Positions 33,338-46,197 of a DNA stretch of 64,000 bases are shown here, piece after piece (position 1 is the first letter of the stretch; the number at the start of each line of letters is the position of its first letter). The DNA is taken from contig JABCPU010000119.1 in assembly GCA_016800925.1 (NCBI GenBank), forward strand, positions 108,822 to 172,821. Direction: 5' to 3'. The DNA is from Suillus spraguei (lineage: Eukaryota > Basidiomycota > Agaricomycetes > Boletales > Suillaceae). A program made the translations under genes and the position numbers. The notes beneath the pieces are model-generated. The model was given only the letters and a program-made list of their open reading frames with translations. It had not been told where the DNA came from and made no database searches.

Positions 33338-36300
33338 ATGGAACAATCCAATCTTCATGACAAGCTTTTCTCAAGAGGAAGCGTCACTCCACCACCCCCA
33401 ACTCATCTTGATTCATTGTTTCAATCTATCACAACTCACGGAAATTCAGCCCCTGCTACTCCAATCATGATTGCTGACGATGATACAGCTTCAGCTCCAG
33501 CTGTTTCTGCAAGTCCAGCAGATAGACAGAGCGCTCTCCTTTCCTTGTTATATCCTGCTGCAACTTCAATATCTACTATGAGACCACTTCAACAGTCTCA
33601 GCAAATTCCGTCTCCTCCTGCTTCCTCTATAAGATCAGGTCAATCACCTTCAAATAACAGCGAAACTCAAGGAAAGATCCTCCTAGAACAGCTCATGGGG
33701 TGAGTCAACTCTGCGTGTTGATCCCACCTCACTTCATACACGAGGCACTCAAATTTCCCAATCCTTTTATTCCACTTTTTTCATCTCGCTTCTCATCTCT
33801 TTCTACCATGACCTCTTGGGATTTCCTGATACATTTTATGCTGATCTCTATGATAGTACTGCTCCCCGCTCCAATTTCTCGGAGCCCGCCCCACAACAAA
33901 TGTCGATTTTGCCCCCTGCCGCTAGCCCCCAGTTTCAGTCCTCCGTGGGACAGTCGTCCATGCCACAGTCTTCTATCGGAGACACATACCATATCAATGA
34001 GGGCCCTTACATCCCGCAAGAGCAGCCCAGGGATACGCAACCCATCCCTCAGCCTCCGCAGCCCCAGCAACTCACCCCCTCGCCCCGCAAGTCTATGTTC
34101 GAGTTTGTTTCTCCTTTCGATGCTCTTGACTCCACCTCCACTGTGAAAAAGAAACCTGTTACCGCAGGCACCGCAAGTGCATCCAGCACCAACGAGGACT
34201 CCTGGACATCCGCTTCCTTGGGCTCTCTCAATGATCCAAAGCGCAAGTCTGTCGAGAACCTTATGGACCAGTTGACCAGGTCCCAGCAGTCCTACCCCTC
34301 TGGACAGGCTCCATCTCCCACCTATGACCCCTATAGCACCACGGACGAATATTCCCAGGTGGAATCACAGCCGACCCCTCAGCAGCAGCCGCTCCACCCT
34401 CGTACTATGCCCCCGCCCCCTCCTCTTCCTCCAAAGCCTGGCCGTGTGTCACCGACTAGGGGTTCTCCCCCGAAGCCTGCTGCGCAGCAGCCACGTCCAC
34501 AGCCACGCCCTGTGGAGTCACCCTCCGGTCAGGTTCCCATGCCGCCTGCGAGGCGAGACAAGGATGTCTCACCCGGCCCTCGCAACACTTGGAAGAATGA
34601 ATCTAGAGGCAAAGGTGCTGCCAAAGGAAAGGCGCAGACGAGTCCGAGGCATGTTTTTCCCCATATTTTAACACGTGCATTCATTGACTTACGCTCATCC
34701 CTTAGCTCGCAACCTCAAACTATCGTATTCGACGTGTCACAGCCGCTGGACGATGTGCAGGCTCCTAGGGACGCCGTGAAATCTACTGCAATTGCTTTGG
34801 TCAAGCAGGATTCGGTGTTCTTGCCTGGTACGACCATCGGTGCTACTCATTGGATTGCGTATGCCATGACCAAGGGTCGTGTTCGTGTTATCTCGCGGTC
34901 GAGCGGTGATCGTACTCTCCTTCAGCTGCCGACCGTCTTTGCACCTTCCACGTCAGTCATTGATATGGCTGTGTACGGTAACAGGCTGGCGGGCGTCACC
35001 TCCGATGGCGGCTTTGTCGTATGGGAACTACCCGAGGTCATTACCGATGATGTACCGTGAGTTCTATGAGTGCTTGACATATTCGCGGTCTAATAATATT
35101 TACAGCGGGCGACTGTTGTTGTGCATCGTCCCCAGCGCTGACGCCGACCCTCTCCATTCCGTAAAATGGCACCCCAAGCAGCCCGACACTCTGGCGGTGG
35201 CTTCGGAGACTAAGATGTATTTACTTGATCTAGCGGACGCTGCGCGTACCTTCAGAGGAGAGCCTTTGCCACAAGTTGAACTGAACCGTATTTCTCAAGT
35301 ATTTTCTGTGCCATCGGTCAGTCCTATCGCTTTATATTTTTTGTGTATTCTCATACTTCGTAACAGCGCCTGGTTGCGTTTGATTTCGATGTTCCTCATT
35401 TCGCACTGGCTACTATTTCTGAGGACTCCACCCTCACTCTGTGGAACGTCCATGACAAGATGCCTTTCTGGACCCATCGCGTTCGCGGTGATGACATCCC
35501 CTCATCTTTAACATTCATCGACGATGGCATCGTCATCGGGAGGAGAAACGGCACAGTGTTCCAGCTTCTCTCCGTGATAACCAAGAACGTCCTTTCCACA
35601 TTTAAATTCGTCAACGGAAACAAAGAAGACCCTGAAATGTTCGGACACGTTAACTACGACTCCCGAATCCAGACGCTATGGGTTGCTAACAACCGGCGCG
35701 ACAGTCTCATCGCGCTGCGCATTGGGTTCGATGTGAGCGGCTCTCCTTCGGGTGAACTCATCCGCGGGGGGTTCTTCGAGCAAGTTATGGAGTTCTCCGG
35801 GCCGAAACCGACTATACACTTTGTGATACTCTCAGCAGACGCAGACCCCACAGGTGACGAAGCGCACGCTGCATGCGTAGCTGCTAAACTCCCGCCCGGA
35901 GACCTTGCGCTCGTCGCGTTCTCCGTGCATTCCACCGGTGTCGATCAGGTGTTAATTAGGAAGGAGTGGTACGATACGGCCGTATTGAACGCGCCTGGAA
36001 AGTTCCCACCTTATATGCCTGTGGCCCCCGTGGAAGCAAAAGGTACGGGGCGTCAGGTGCCTCCTGCACCCGTGAGCATCAGCGGGCCTGGTCCTGTTTC
36101 TGTGCCAGCCACACAGCCCTCTGGGTCTGGGTCTGGAAGTACCATTCCACCTCGTACACTCCGGACCCCTCCCTCCGAAGAACTTGAAGGTGATATCGCA
36201 CGCGATGAAGTCCGCACACACGAAGGCAAGGGAAAGAACGTCCGAGGGAAGAATGTGGCGTTTAGGGATCGCGAAGCTGCAAATTTAAATTTGAAGGAAG

Positions 36301-38036
36301 CAGAGAAGTTGACGAGCTTCAAGGGTGATGCAGGCGCTAGTCCCGACTCTGGAATTGCTTTAGTAGTCACTAAGGAGATCAAAAAGAGCGAGGAGAGCTT
36401 GCATACGCGTATTGGAAGGTTGATTGGGAAGGAGATGGATAAGCAACGTAAGTGGCAGGTGTGCCTTTTGCGGCGTTCCGAATGTTGACATTGGTTTTGG
36501 GTTTGTTTCCAGACCAACGGATGGAAGAAGCGCGCGTCCAAGAGCAGGCTGAAGATTTCAATCGACAGGAGAAGATTCTGAAGTTGATATCGACGGAGCT
36601 TACGAGGAATACGACGAGGGTTGTTGAGATGGCTGTTAAAGCTGAAGTCCAGAACTCGGTGTTACCTGCGCTGGAGCATATCACGCGGACGGAAGTTCGA
36701 GCTGCTCTTAATGAGCATGTTGGGAGGGGATTAACTGAGTTCATTCAGAATGTACGTTGCGCTCCTCGGTTTTTTGTTGGAGTGGTTCTGATTTTGGCTT
36801 TTGTTGGGTATGTGCAGGGCCTTCCGAACGAGATCGAGAAGTTGCTTTTGCGTCCTGATATTTCGAACCATTTTGCTAGTATCCTCTCGACGAATCTGAA
36901 TCCTCTCATCGAGCGGTACATCAAGGACTCTGTCACGAAGAACATCATCCCCACGTACTCTCAGCAGACTTCGGCTATGCACCAGGATATCCTTCGGGAG
37001 ATGAGGGCGGAGATTTTGAATGTGAAAAAGGATTCCATGTCATGGCAGACTGAAGCTGCGCGGAGCCAGGAGGTGAATATTTTTTCTCTCAAGATTGAGA
37101 CCATTCTGATGAGTTGGGTAGTCCTTGATCAGGGAACTCGAGCATTCTGTCAGGATGCTGTCCGACCAAGTCAAGTTCTTATCACTGAACTCGGCTGCAA
37201 GCCACCGGATAGCAAGTGGTAGTTCCCCCGTTCCTAGCGTCTCAAACATGAGTTCTATGAGCCAGGGCATGCACCGCTCCCAGAACCTCCCTCCTGCAAC
37301 GACGCAGGCCCCAGTATACGGCTCCCAATCCCTCGGTTCGTTCTCTCAACAACCACAGCCGCCGCAAATGCACACACACGCTACGTGGTACCCTACAACG
37401 ATCGCTGCGCCTCAAGCGTCCCACCCCATCGCGCCTCCCCAACCCCCTCCCCCACCACCGTTGTCCCAGCGGTCTCCCCCTGCTCAGCATGATGCATGGG
37501 AAGATACGTATATGGCGGTTCTGGGCACGCAGGATCCGAAGCAGTTGAGGGAGCTTCTTGCAAGGTCGAGTCCGGAGGTTGTGATGCCTATGGACCGGAA
37601 GGGGCCATTATCTATGGCTGTTATTTTGTCGATTTTGCACCGGGTGCGTCTTTCATGGAACTTGTTTGTTGATTGGTTTTTGATTTTTTGATTAGCTGGC
37701 TACTATAATTGCGGAGACGCCTCCCGTGGATGAAGCTTTCAAGTCGTCTTTGTGGTGGATGCAACGTACTGCCACTGTTTTGAACATCAACGTATGTCCC
37801 GTCCTCATGTTGTGCGACTATGGTGTAACGTTTTTTGTTTTGGACTTCAGGAACCCCTGATCGCACCATACGTCGCGCGAGTAGTCCCGAATGTGAAGGC
37901 TACGCTGAATACTACCAAGCAGCGATTATCGATTCTCCCTGGTGGTCCCCAGACGATGGACGCGGCGCGGACCATTTCTGAAATTCAGGATATTCTGGGT
38001 CGCAAGAGCGTGTCTGCGCCGCAGGGGGGTCTTTGA
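33338..38036 (+). CDS. EDC4: EDC4/Ge-1-like mRNA-decapping scaffold
   Basis: Large scaffold resembling EDC4/Ge-1 (Pdc1 in fission yeast), which links DCP2 and DCP1 in P-bodies. The N terminus is disordered and Pro/Ser/Gln rich (PPPPTHLD, SPRKSMFEFVSPFDALD). A WD40-like beta-propeller follows (about 34700-35950: IVFDVSQPLDDVQ, HSVKWHPKQPDTLAVAS, STLTLWNVHDKMPFW, VNYDSRIQTLWVANN). Then a Ser/Pro linker and a long helical, coiled-coil-like region (IGKEMDKQ-DQRMEEARVQEQ, VSVRMLSDQV). The family C-terminal helical domain closes the protein (WEDTYMAVLGTQDPKQLREL, SSLWWMQRTATVLNIN, ending SVSAPQGGL). About ten exons and 1,380 residues. ATG 33338 chosen because it starts the conserved-looking N terminus (MEQSNLHDKLFSRG). 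Frame intact. Confidence 0.85.
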
Positions 38037-38787
38037 ATGTTGATTATTGTCTCTGAGGGTCCTTTACAGAGTCTCTGAGAGGGCTGCTCTATTAGCATGC
38101 AGACAAAACATGAAAACACACTCCAACGCAATGCATGATGCACGATCACCACATCCTTCTGCTCCATTTCTTTTCCTAGCGATGATGAATGTTTACGAAT
38201 GCCCCTAGGCTCATGAAAAATTTCTTACACATGTTTTTTGTTTTTTGGTGCAGACTGCCCACTGCTGCGTTGACTGTTGATTGCTCTTGATGATACGCGC
38301 TATCATACATACTTCGTGTTTCGTTTGTTTTAGTGCAGATTTGAATCACATGTCATGATAATAATTCTCTTGCAGGTTCAAATATAATTCTCGCCTTAGA
38401 TTCGAACCTAATTTACGACATGAAGTGGCGGCCACGCATTCGTTCTTTGCTTCGAGAAGATCAGTGCACATGTCTGGCTAGCTAAGGGAGTGCTTATCGT
38501 GCGGCGCCAGGCTGCATGCATATTCATCTCAGCTATGTATAGCTATGATCAACGCGTCCCATGATCACGTATGATTGTTATATGTTTATGTATTCGCTTC
38601 AGTCATAGCCACTGCATGACCAAAAGTAACACGTCCCATGATCATAATGGGGTCCCCCCTTAACAGAAGCTAGGCCGTCGGAGTCTCCTGCATGCAACTC
38701 ATTTACGTCTGATTGTACGTACGGGCGCCGCTTGCTGCTGTGGTACTATGGCAGACAGCAGGCTTGCGCTGAGACCCCGTCTTAGCA
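38037..38787. other. Intergenic, no gene recognised
   Basis: 3' flank of the EDC4-like gene and promoter of the sugar transporter. CATGATCA-like elements recur at about 38560, 38610 and 38640; no function is proposed. Confidence 0.35.
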
Positions 38788-40470
38788 ATGGTATCTGTAA
38801 CTGCCAAAATATACTTGATTGCCCTTCATGCATCCCTCGCTGGGATGCTGTGGGGGTTGGATACTGGTACGCAGACTTATTCTAGCCGTAGGCCAACGGG
38901 CAACTATAATCAGTCGTGATGGTCATCTCGTCCAGGTTCCATCGGTCCTATTACCCAGATGGAACAGTTCTTTAGTTCTATCGGCCATCTCTCCTCAGGC
39001 GTCCTCGGGATTTATGTCGCGTGTATTCTTCTCTCCGCTTCATTGTCTTCGCTATGCAGTGGTTATATAGCTGACTTGCTATCTCGCAAGTACGGGATCC
39101 TAACCGGAGGCATCGTAGTCCTCTTAGGAACAATCGTCTCCGCCTCTGCAAAAACTTTCCCTGTTCTCGTCGGCGCACGGCTGATAACAGGCATCGGACA
39201 GGGTCAGAGTATCTCCGTCGTGACCATTTACCTGTGCGAGATATCTCCGCAAGAGATTAGAGGAACGGTTGCGACGATGTTACAATTGCTTATCACTATT
39301 GGAATCGCTTTGGGATATTTCGTTGCGTATGCGTCTTCAAGAATAGGGGGTGAGTTGGCTTGGAGGACACCGTTTATCTTGGAAGCGAGTATGGCCGCGA
39401 TTTTGGTCTCTGGGATGGCTTTTATGCCGTATTCTCCGCGGTGGCTCGTCCAGAGGGGGAGAATAGATGAAGCTCGCGCAGTTCTTCAGAAACTCCGTAG
39501 TAGCAGCAAGTTCGTGGAAGACGAGTTGAGTCTTATCAAAGGCAGTCTTGAGGAACAGAGCCGGGAAGATGTCTCTTATCGTGAAATATTCCAAAAGCGA
39601 TACATTAGACGGAGCGTTCTCAGTGTGTTTATGATGTCTTTCCAGATGTTGAGTGGGGTATGTAAGATCCTATGCGACCGACAATACATCTCAGTTGACA
39701 CCTCTGTTTCTAGATCGATGCGGTCCTTTATTACGCTCCGATCCTGTTCACTCAAGCTGGGTTCACAACAAATCGAGCAGCTTTCCTTGCGTCCGGTGTT
39801 TCCGGAATAATCAACGTGATATGTACGATACCTGCTCAACTGTGGGTCGACAAGTGGGGGCGAAGATTTCCCATGATCGGTGGCGGTATTTCTATTGCCA
39901 CTTGCTTCATGGCTATCGGTACCTTGTACGCAATCTATGGCGGAAAAGCCGACGGACAAGTGTACTTGAGCGGTAAAGGACCGCAATGGGCTGTCATCAT
40001 ACTCATATACATGTTTGTGGTATGTATTGCGCATGTCCAACCACCCACAATCTACTGAATGAGCTGTACACTAGGCGAGTTTCTCATGGTCATGGGCTGT
40101 CGTAGGTCGATTCATTATTCACTATGCGCGAGTTGACGTTGACTCGTCCAGGTTATTAAAATATACGCTTGCGAGATAATACCCACACGGCTTCGCGCAA
40201 AGGCATGTGCTGTCCAGCAGGTAGGTTACGTACTCCCCTGATTTATCCGCATCTGATGTCTATCAGCTCAGCAATTGGCTGGTAAATTTCACTGTCGCGC
40301 TTACTGCGCCACTTTTTCTACGAGCTTCTCCAAGCGGTCCATATTTTTTCTTTGGATCAGCGACGCTGTTCACTACGGCCGTCTGCCATTTCTTGATGCC
40401 GGAGACCAAGGGGAAGAGCTTGGAAGAAATTGAGGACTTGTTTGAGATGACACCTCGGGCCACACAGTAA
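38788..40470 (+). CDS. MFS sugar transporter (sugar porter family)
   Basis: Twelve-helix hexose-type transporter of the plasma membrane. The start MVSVTAKIYLIALHASLAGM gives helix 1, ending GLDTGSIGPIT. Sugar-porter signatures are present: DLLSRKYGI after helix 2, GARLITGIGQGQSISVVTIY, LCEISPQEIRGTVATM, PYSPRWLVQRGRIDEAR, the QQLSG-like FQMLSG-IDAVLYYAPILF, VDKWGRRFPM, YACEIIPTRLRAKA and the closing PETKGKSLEEIEDLFE, with the stop at 40468-40470. About six introns, two of them bracketing short exons near 40020-40260. No frame damage. Substrate cannot be read from sequence. Confidence 0.9.
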
Positions 40471-41168
40471 CGACACCATTGTCCTTTAACTGGTCTGCGT
40501 TACGCATCTTTATTGTGTATTTCATATCTTTCTGGTAACACCCAGTATGCAACATATATTTTCCAAAAATTCCATCACAAATGTGTGGAATGCCAGCGAA
40601 TCCGATTACAAATTGCACTCTAGTCTCTCGACCGTGCTGTTGATGCTTGTTTACGCGTTCAAACTAGCTTCCCTAGTATTAGTCGCAGCACACCACAGCA
40701 GCTTGCAGCTTCGTCGGCAAGTTTTCCAAGCTATGATTAACACTGTCAGCTAATTTTTCAGGCTTTATTTATATCCATATGTCTACAGTCCACGATAGAG
40801 TCACCCTAGACGTCTGCCGGATGATGATTACCCTCTCGTTGCAACGTGATGTTCTAATGCACCCTCCTCCAGCGTAAACAATTAACCAAACTAATTACTA
40901 GTTATGATCCAACAATGCTATGAATCAATGACCTTGCTAGTGGCAGATGAGCCGGCAGCCTCATCGTTGCTAAAAACGATATCAAGTCATACATTACGAC
41001 GTAATGGCCGCGCAGTGAATGCACCCTACTAAGGAATTCCTCATCGGTTCTTTCAAGTTGTTGCCGGCATGCAGTTTCCAACTGGAGTGTAGTTCTTCTC
41101 ACCTACGTGTCGCCAAATAATATATAAGCCTTACTGTTGCGCTTACCTTACCCTCTAACCCCCTAACG
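40471..41168. promoter_or_regulatory. Upstream region of transporter copy 1
   Basis: Part of a duplicated block. The stretch from about 40640 (TTGATGCTTGTTTACGCGTT) to the ATG at 41169 has a diverged twin upstream of copy 2. A TATATAAG at 41121-41128 lies 41-48 bases before the ATG. Confidence 0.6.
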
Positions 41169-43061
41169 ATGTCCGCTCTCAGCGATACAAAAATGGGTGA
41201 ATCCATTCACTTACCCACTAGCGTACCCGATGATCGTAGTTGTAGTAACCTTGAAAGAAGATTAGTGAGGAAGCTCGATTTGCGTATGTCCGTGTTATTG
41301 GTTTTGTATACCCTAAACATGGTGAGCCTGAGCATTCTGCAAACTCTAATCTGATACGACTAAGTTACTGTTTGCCATAGATCGACAGATCAAACGTTAG
41401 GTGTGTCAGATATCGTCGCACTTGCATTAATCTCATGATATCCACAGCAATGCTCGGCTACAAGGTTTTGAAAAAGACCTGCACCTGCAGGGGCAACTAT
41501 ATGCCACGGTCTTATCTATCCTATATGTCGGATTCATTATCATACAAGTGCCAGGGTGAGTTTTTTTTGTCGTCGAGGGACAGGTGAACGTGAATTTGCT
41601 TTAGGAACATGTTTCTGCACTGGGTGGAGAGACCTGCTCTCTTCATTCCGTGTTGTATGATAGTATGGGGTGCAATATCAGTATCAATTGGTTTGTCCGT
41701 ACGGATCATTCATGAATATCGTTGCTAATTCTGCCCAGGGGCCGCAACGAAGTATGCATTCTAGTTTTGCGTGATTCTAATCTCTGATACATGGACCTAA
41801 GTTATCCCGGAGTGTTGGTCGCTCGTCTCTTTCTTGGTTTTACCGAAGGGCCTTTCCTCCCTGGTGCCCTATTTCTTATATCCAGATGGTATAAGCCAGA
41901 CGAGATTGCCACGAGAACAGCTCTCGTTTCCTCTGGAATTTCAATCAGCTCTGCATTTGGATCCCTTTTTGCGTCTGGTATACTTCACAGTATGCAGGGC
42001 ATACTTGGTCAAGCTGCATGGAGGCAAGCAACGATTATCTCTGTCACTCTTTCGAGCTGAATATCTGTAGATGGTTATTTTACATCGAAGGCGGCATCAC
42101 TATCTTAGTCGCGACTTCCGCGCTATTTATACTCCCTGACTTTCCGCACAACACCAAGTGGCTCACTCCAGAGGAAAGAGCATTGGCCATTTCCCGCCTT
42201 TTAGAAGATGACTGTGGCAAGGCCGATGTGCTTGAGAAACGGGCGACCATGCAAGGACTGTGGGATGCCGTGTCTGACTGGAAGGTGTGGTGGTTTTCAG
42301 TTGCGTTTATGTTCCAGTGCATAGCGCATGCTTTATTCGGCTACTTCCCAACGCTATGCGCAACACTGGGATATGATACAACTACAACATTGCTACTCTG
42401 CGCTCCTCCGTGGATGTTTGCGACTATAGTAATATTTGGTCTTACATGGTCAGTGAACCATTCTTATCGAAAAATGGTATCTCACGGAGATCAGGTACTC
42501 TGACAAGAAGCAGAAGCGTTACAAATACTTCGCTGCCTCCAATGCATTCGGTACCATTGGATTCATCATATCAATCTCTACGATGAACAAAGCTGCGCGC
42601 TATATTTCGTTGTAATCAGGTCTACCGCTCATAAAACGTCACTTGTACTGAGACACACACAGGTTCCTAATGGCTCAAGTCATTGCTGGTTATCTGGTGC
42701 TCTGGGGATGGGTCAATAACACTTTCACCAGGGAACCTGCGAAACGAGCCGTTGCAATTGCTCTTATAAATGGAATGGCGCAGATAGGCAGTGTTGTCGG
42801 AACGTCAGTAACATTCTCATTAATTTCTCGCTCTTGTTGATCTTGCACTTTTCTCTTAGGTACGGATGGCCGTCGAACTGGGGCCCGACATATCGTTATT
42901 CCTATGCCATCAGCATCGGAGCAATTGGGGTTTCTACAGCCATGTTTGGTGTGATGCATCTTTATTTGAAGCATCTGAATAGGCAGATTGAGAAGAGCGA
43001 GCAGAATCCGAAGGACTCTAAAGAGCTTCAGGGCCCAATTGGGTTTAGATATTTGGTTTAA
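41169..43061 (+). CDS. MFS anion:cation symporter (Dal5/allantoate-permease type), copy 1
   Basis: ACS-family transporter of organic anions such as allantoate, nicotinate or vitamins. The start MSALSDTKMGESIHLPT leads to LERRLVRKLDLRMSVLLVLY, the family motif IDRSNVSNARLQGFEKDL, LYVGFIIIQVP, a loop, GFTEGPFLPGALFLISRWY (the family motif after helix 4), RTALVSSGISISSAFGSLFA, then after a GC-AG intron WLFYIEGGITIL, FILPDFPHNTKWLTPEERA, the second half (SVAFMFQCIAHALFGYFPT, NKAARYISLFLMAQVIAGY, WGWVNNTFTREPAKRAVA) and a basic tail ending GPIGFRYLV. About nine introns including one of 46 nt. Intact in all parts joined. It lies about 5 kb upstream of its duplicate. Confidence 0.88.
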
Positions 43062-44859
43062 TCGACGACAGATTGTTTATGACAGTGCTGTTTGACGCGC
43101 GTTTTTTTGTTCTTTGTCCGCTGAAGTGCGCAGGGCCCTATGTCAGACATTACTTTGAAATTCAAAAGTGATTAGATCTAGAGGCCTGAAGAGCGGATAT
43201 GGCCGTGCTCCCGGTGCCTTCCTAGTAATTTTTACTTGCCTGCAATCTGACACGAGCTCAGTGAATTGAATGGAAGTCACTAGGAAGTTCTGTGAAAGAT
43301 GGCTCTTCTCCAATATGAAGGCAAGTAGAGTCCCCCAACTCCATGCTCAGGCAACTCAGTTACATTTTATTCTAGTCAGCGTCACGGAATAGGAATAGAG
43401 TAGGTGTGAGTAGCCGAGGACTTACAAACAGAAAGAAGAGACCAACTAAAGAAATAAGATGAACGCGAGATAGAAGATGTCCTACTGTACTGTAAAGGGA
43501 TGGCAGTAGGTAACTTAAAATCGAGGGTGTAGAATGTGCATGGTGCTTTGTGAGGGCAAGTGAATGGTGACGGAAAAGAACAGACTCGTCAGTAAGTCAC
43601 ATAGTATACCGGTTGACGGAGGGGCCTCGAATGTATAAGACACTGAGGCTGAGCCACGAGGTTGAATTTGGCCGGCTTCGCGAATTAATTTAGTTATTAA
43701 ACTACGATGAATACTACGTTCGCCAGGCTGAATCAAATGCATGAAAAACAATTCTCTAATATAAAGTCAAATCCGTGTGACAATGCAAGACATACGGACT
43801 CGGCCAAGTTCTACAGAACATGCTTACTTGTCGTTAGTGACCATCGGGATCATGAATCATAACATTGGTGCCTGGCAGCCGCTTGAACTTCACACGCTGC
43901 AGCAAGTGATCACTTGTCCCTAGTACATGAACGGCCTCAATGACTATAACAGCACCTTACCGGCATGACAATGACACTATCCTGATTATGGCTCCACATT
44001 ACAGACGACCATTCATCCATGAGGTTGACGAACGAGTCTATGGGCGTCCGTATGCAGTTGGCTGAGGAATAAACGGTCAGAGTAGTGCAACAAGAGTGAA
44101 GAAGTACGCGAATATTAACAGTGCAAACACAAGTTCCAGATCTGTACAAGTGGTTGTACTTGACAGTATATACCAACATGGGCTGTAAACAAATATATCT
44201 ATATCTCAACCATATCTAGCGTCTGGTTACCGCCGCTAGCAAGCCAAGTGAATAAAAGCTCAAGCATCCAGTCTATATTGTCGATGAGGTTGTTTACACC
44301 GGTAAAAAGGTAGATCATCAGATGACTCACGTAGCGCAGGCTTTGCGATGAAAAGCACAAAACTGAGGGGATCGACGAAAACCGGTTTCGGCAGATTTGT
44401 CACATTCTCAGTCCTTTCTTCCGGTGGCACTTCTCCGCTGTCTTTAATCTCGAACGACATTCGCGATGAGCTCCGAGCAATGCAGTCCAATTTTTTTCGA
44501 TGGTCCCTGAACAACCCCCAGGTTCATGACGGACAAAACCACCACTGAACATTGACACTACCGGAGAGCAGAGCCCCATGTACGAGGGCCTTGGAATATT
44601 GATCGCTTGAAGGAACGAACACAGCTCGGAGGTGAGTGCAGGACTGGGTAACAGACATGCCTCCATCAAACCTGTTGGAAACGAATATGACGTGCGCAGC
44701 CCATCCAACGCATGCAACAAGATCACTCAAAGAGAATAAGTTGTAATTTCTCTTTGGGTGATCGTCGTTGCATGCATTAATAACATTCCATGCTAGGATG
44801 AACATGTCTTCCGACGGCTATGCCTCCGACGGCTCTACTGAACCTTCATCTATGTTCAT
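43062..44859. other. Spacer between transporter copies; unassigned minus ORFs
   Basis: Minus-strand open frames at 44524-44805, 44400-44726 and 44260-44514 could be exons of one small gene (for example SLSDLVACVGWAAHVIFVSN and a charged tail VPPEERTENVTNLPKPVFVD), but I cannot join them or name a family. On the plus strand an ATG at 44794 starts MNMSSDGYASDGSTEPSSMF, which is cut by the LINE at 44860. Confidence 0.3.
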
Positions 44860-45139
44860 AAGGAATGAGACGACCCTGAATACATCGCACGTACAAGACG
44901 CTTCGAGCAGACTTTCGGAGATGTTACCCCCCCCCCAAGGAAAAAGAGGAAAGAGAGAAAATAGAACGAAACCAAACCCAAACATGACCGCTTGCCTCCT
45001 CACAGGCATCACAGTTCCCGCCCACCCGGAACCATTGTCAAGACGCTACCAAGACAAGATATATAGAGTAAATACCAAGGTACATACATGTAGGAGATGT
45101 CCAACATAGGCTTAGCCCCAACGGACAATAAACAAGATC

Positions 45140-45168
<29 letters not shown>
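44860..45168 (+). mobile_element. 5'-truncated Tad-like LINE (copy 2)
   Basis: A 309-bp tail of the same LINE family as the 23381-23940 copy. It retains the last coding segment (YIARTRRFEQTFGDVTPP, with a C-run at about 44930-44940), the 3' UTR (AGCCCCAACGGACAATAAAC) and about 29 A at 45140-45168. The 11-base TCTATGTTCAT occurs immediately before (44849-44859) and after (45169-45179) as target-site duplication. Confidence 0.9.
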
Positions 45169-45171
<3 letters not shown>

Positions 45172-45375
45172 ATGTTCATGCCAGACACGCCACACATACA
45201 CAGGAAAGGAGCGGGCGTCAATTGTGTGTGGCGGTCATAGGCGACAGTCAAGTCGAAGTCTTTGAACACTTGAGCTTCAAGTGACTCATCAACGTTGTTG
45301 ATGCTTGTTTACGCGTTCAAACATATGTAACTCTAAGCAGCTTGAGCCGGCCGGGTGTTCAACGGTTTGCTGCTA
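45169..45375. other. Short unique spacer between LINE and MITE
   Basis: Begins with the LINE target-site copy. It includes the left edge of the transporter duplication (TTGATGCTTGTTTACGCGTT at about 45298). Confidence 0.4.
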
Positions 45376-45796
45376 AGCGTGGCCAAACTTTGTCCTAAAC
45401 GGGACTTGTACCTAAATCTTACAGCCAACGTTCGGTGTAGTGAGTTATCTACAAGCAGTCTTAAAGCACATCCTAAACTTCACTAAACCTCGTCATTCAC
45501 ATTCCTAACCATTGTCAGGCCTGACCCTTCCCATAGAGTACATCATATATAATACTAATATCAAATAATATAGCCATCTCTCACTAAAAATGGAGTCATG
45601 ATTATATATTCCTAGCTGACAAGATTTAGATGAGGATTGGGTCGGCTGAGGGTTAGGAATAACGAAGTTTGGGAGTCTCGCTGAGGTTCAGGATGTGCTT
45701 TAAGACTGCTTATAGATAATTCACTACACTTGAAGTGCTGGTGCTGCACGCCATAAGTTTTAGGTACAAGTCCCGTTTAGAACAAAGTTTGACGCT
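45376..45796. mobile_element. 421-bp MITE with about 140-bp inverted arms
   Basis: The left arm starts AGCGTGGCCAAACTTTGT, and the right arm ends ACAAAGTTTGACGCT. Both arms contain the inverted pair CGGGACTTGTACCTAAA/TTTAGGTACAAGTCCCG and the pair AAGCAGTCTTAAAGCACATC/GATGTGCTTTAAGACTGC, down to GGTTAGGAAT at about 45652. TA dinucleotides flank both ends (45374-45375 and 45797-45798). No coding capacity. It sits inside the duplicated upstream block of transporter copy 2 and is absent from copy 1. Confidence 0.8.
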
Positions 45797-46197
45797 TAAA
45801 AGTGAACCGGCGAACTTGGCTCCCGAACGCGAACTGAATGAATTGAGCAGCCCTTTGCAGGTCCGTCGGTGCTCTTTGAAAAGTTCTTCCAAGCTGCGGT
45901 TACCATCGATTAATTTTCAGGCTGTATTTTTATTCACATGTTTACAGACCACAACGCAAATTCTGGATTGTATATCCTCTAACCCTCTGCCGGATGAGGC
46001 TTACCCCTCCAAAGTCATACCACAACGTAATTATGAACCCTCAGTCAACGTAACAGCCCTACTAGTAACTGAAAGGGCTCCCCGTCGGTTCCCTGTTGCT
46101 GGCATGCAGCTTCCAACTGGAGTGTACTTCTTCTCGCCTCCGAGTTGCAAGGTGGATATACAAGCCTTGCTGTTGCATTTACTTTCCTCCCTTAACG
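45797..46197 (+). promoter_or_regulatory. Upstream region of transporter copy 2
   Basis: Diverged duplicate of the copy 1 promoter, sharing TTTTCAGGCT, TTTACAG and GCATGCAG.TTCCAACTGGAG. The TATA box of copy 1 (TATATAAG) reads TATACAAG here at 46157-46164. Confidence 0.6.

Noticed and set aside
38380..38410. ATTCGAACC-like sequence resembling a tRNA T arm
   Set aside because: No matching acceptor, D arm or anticodon stem can be folded around it.
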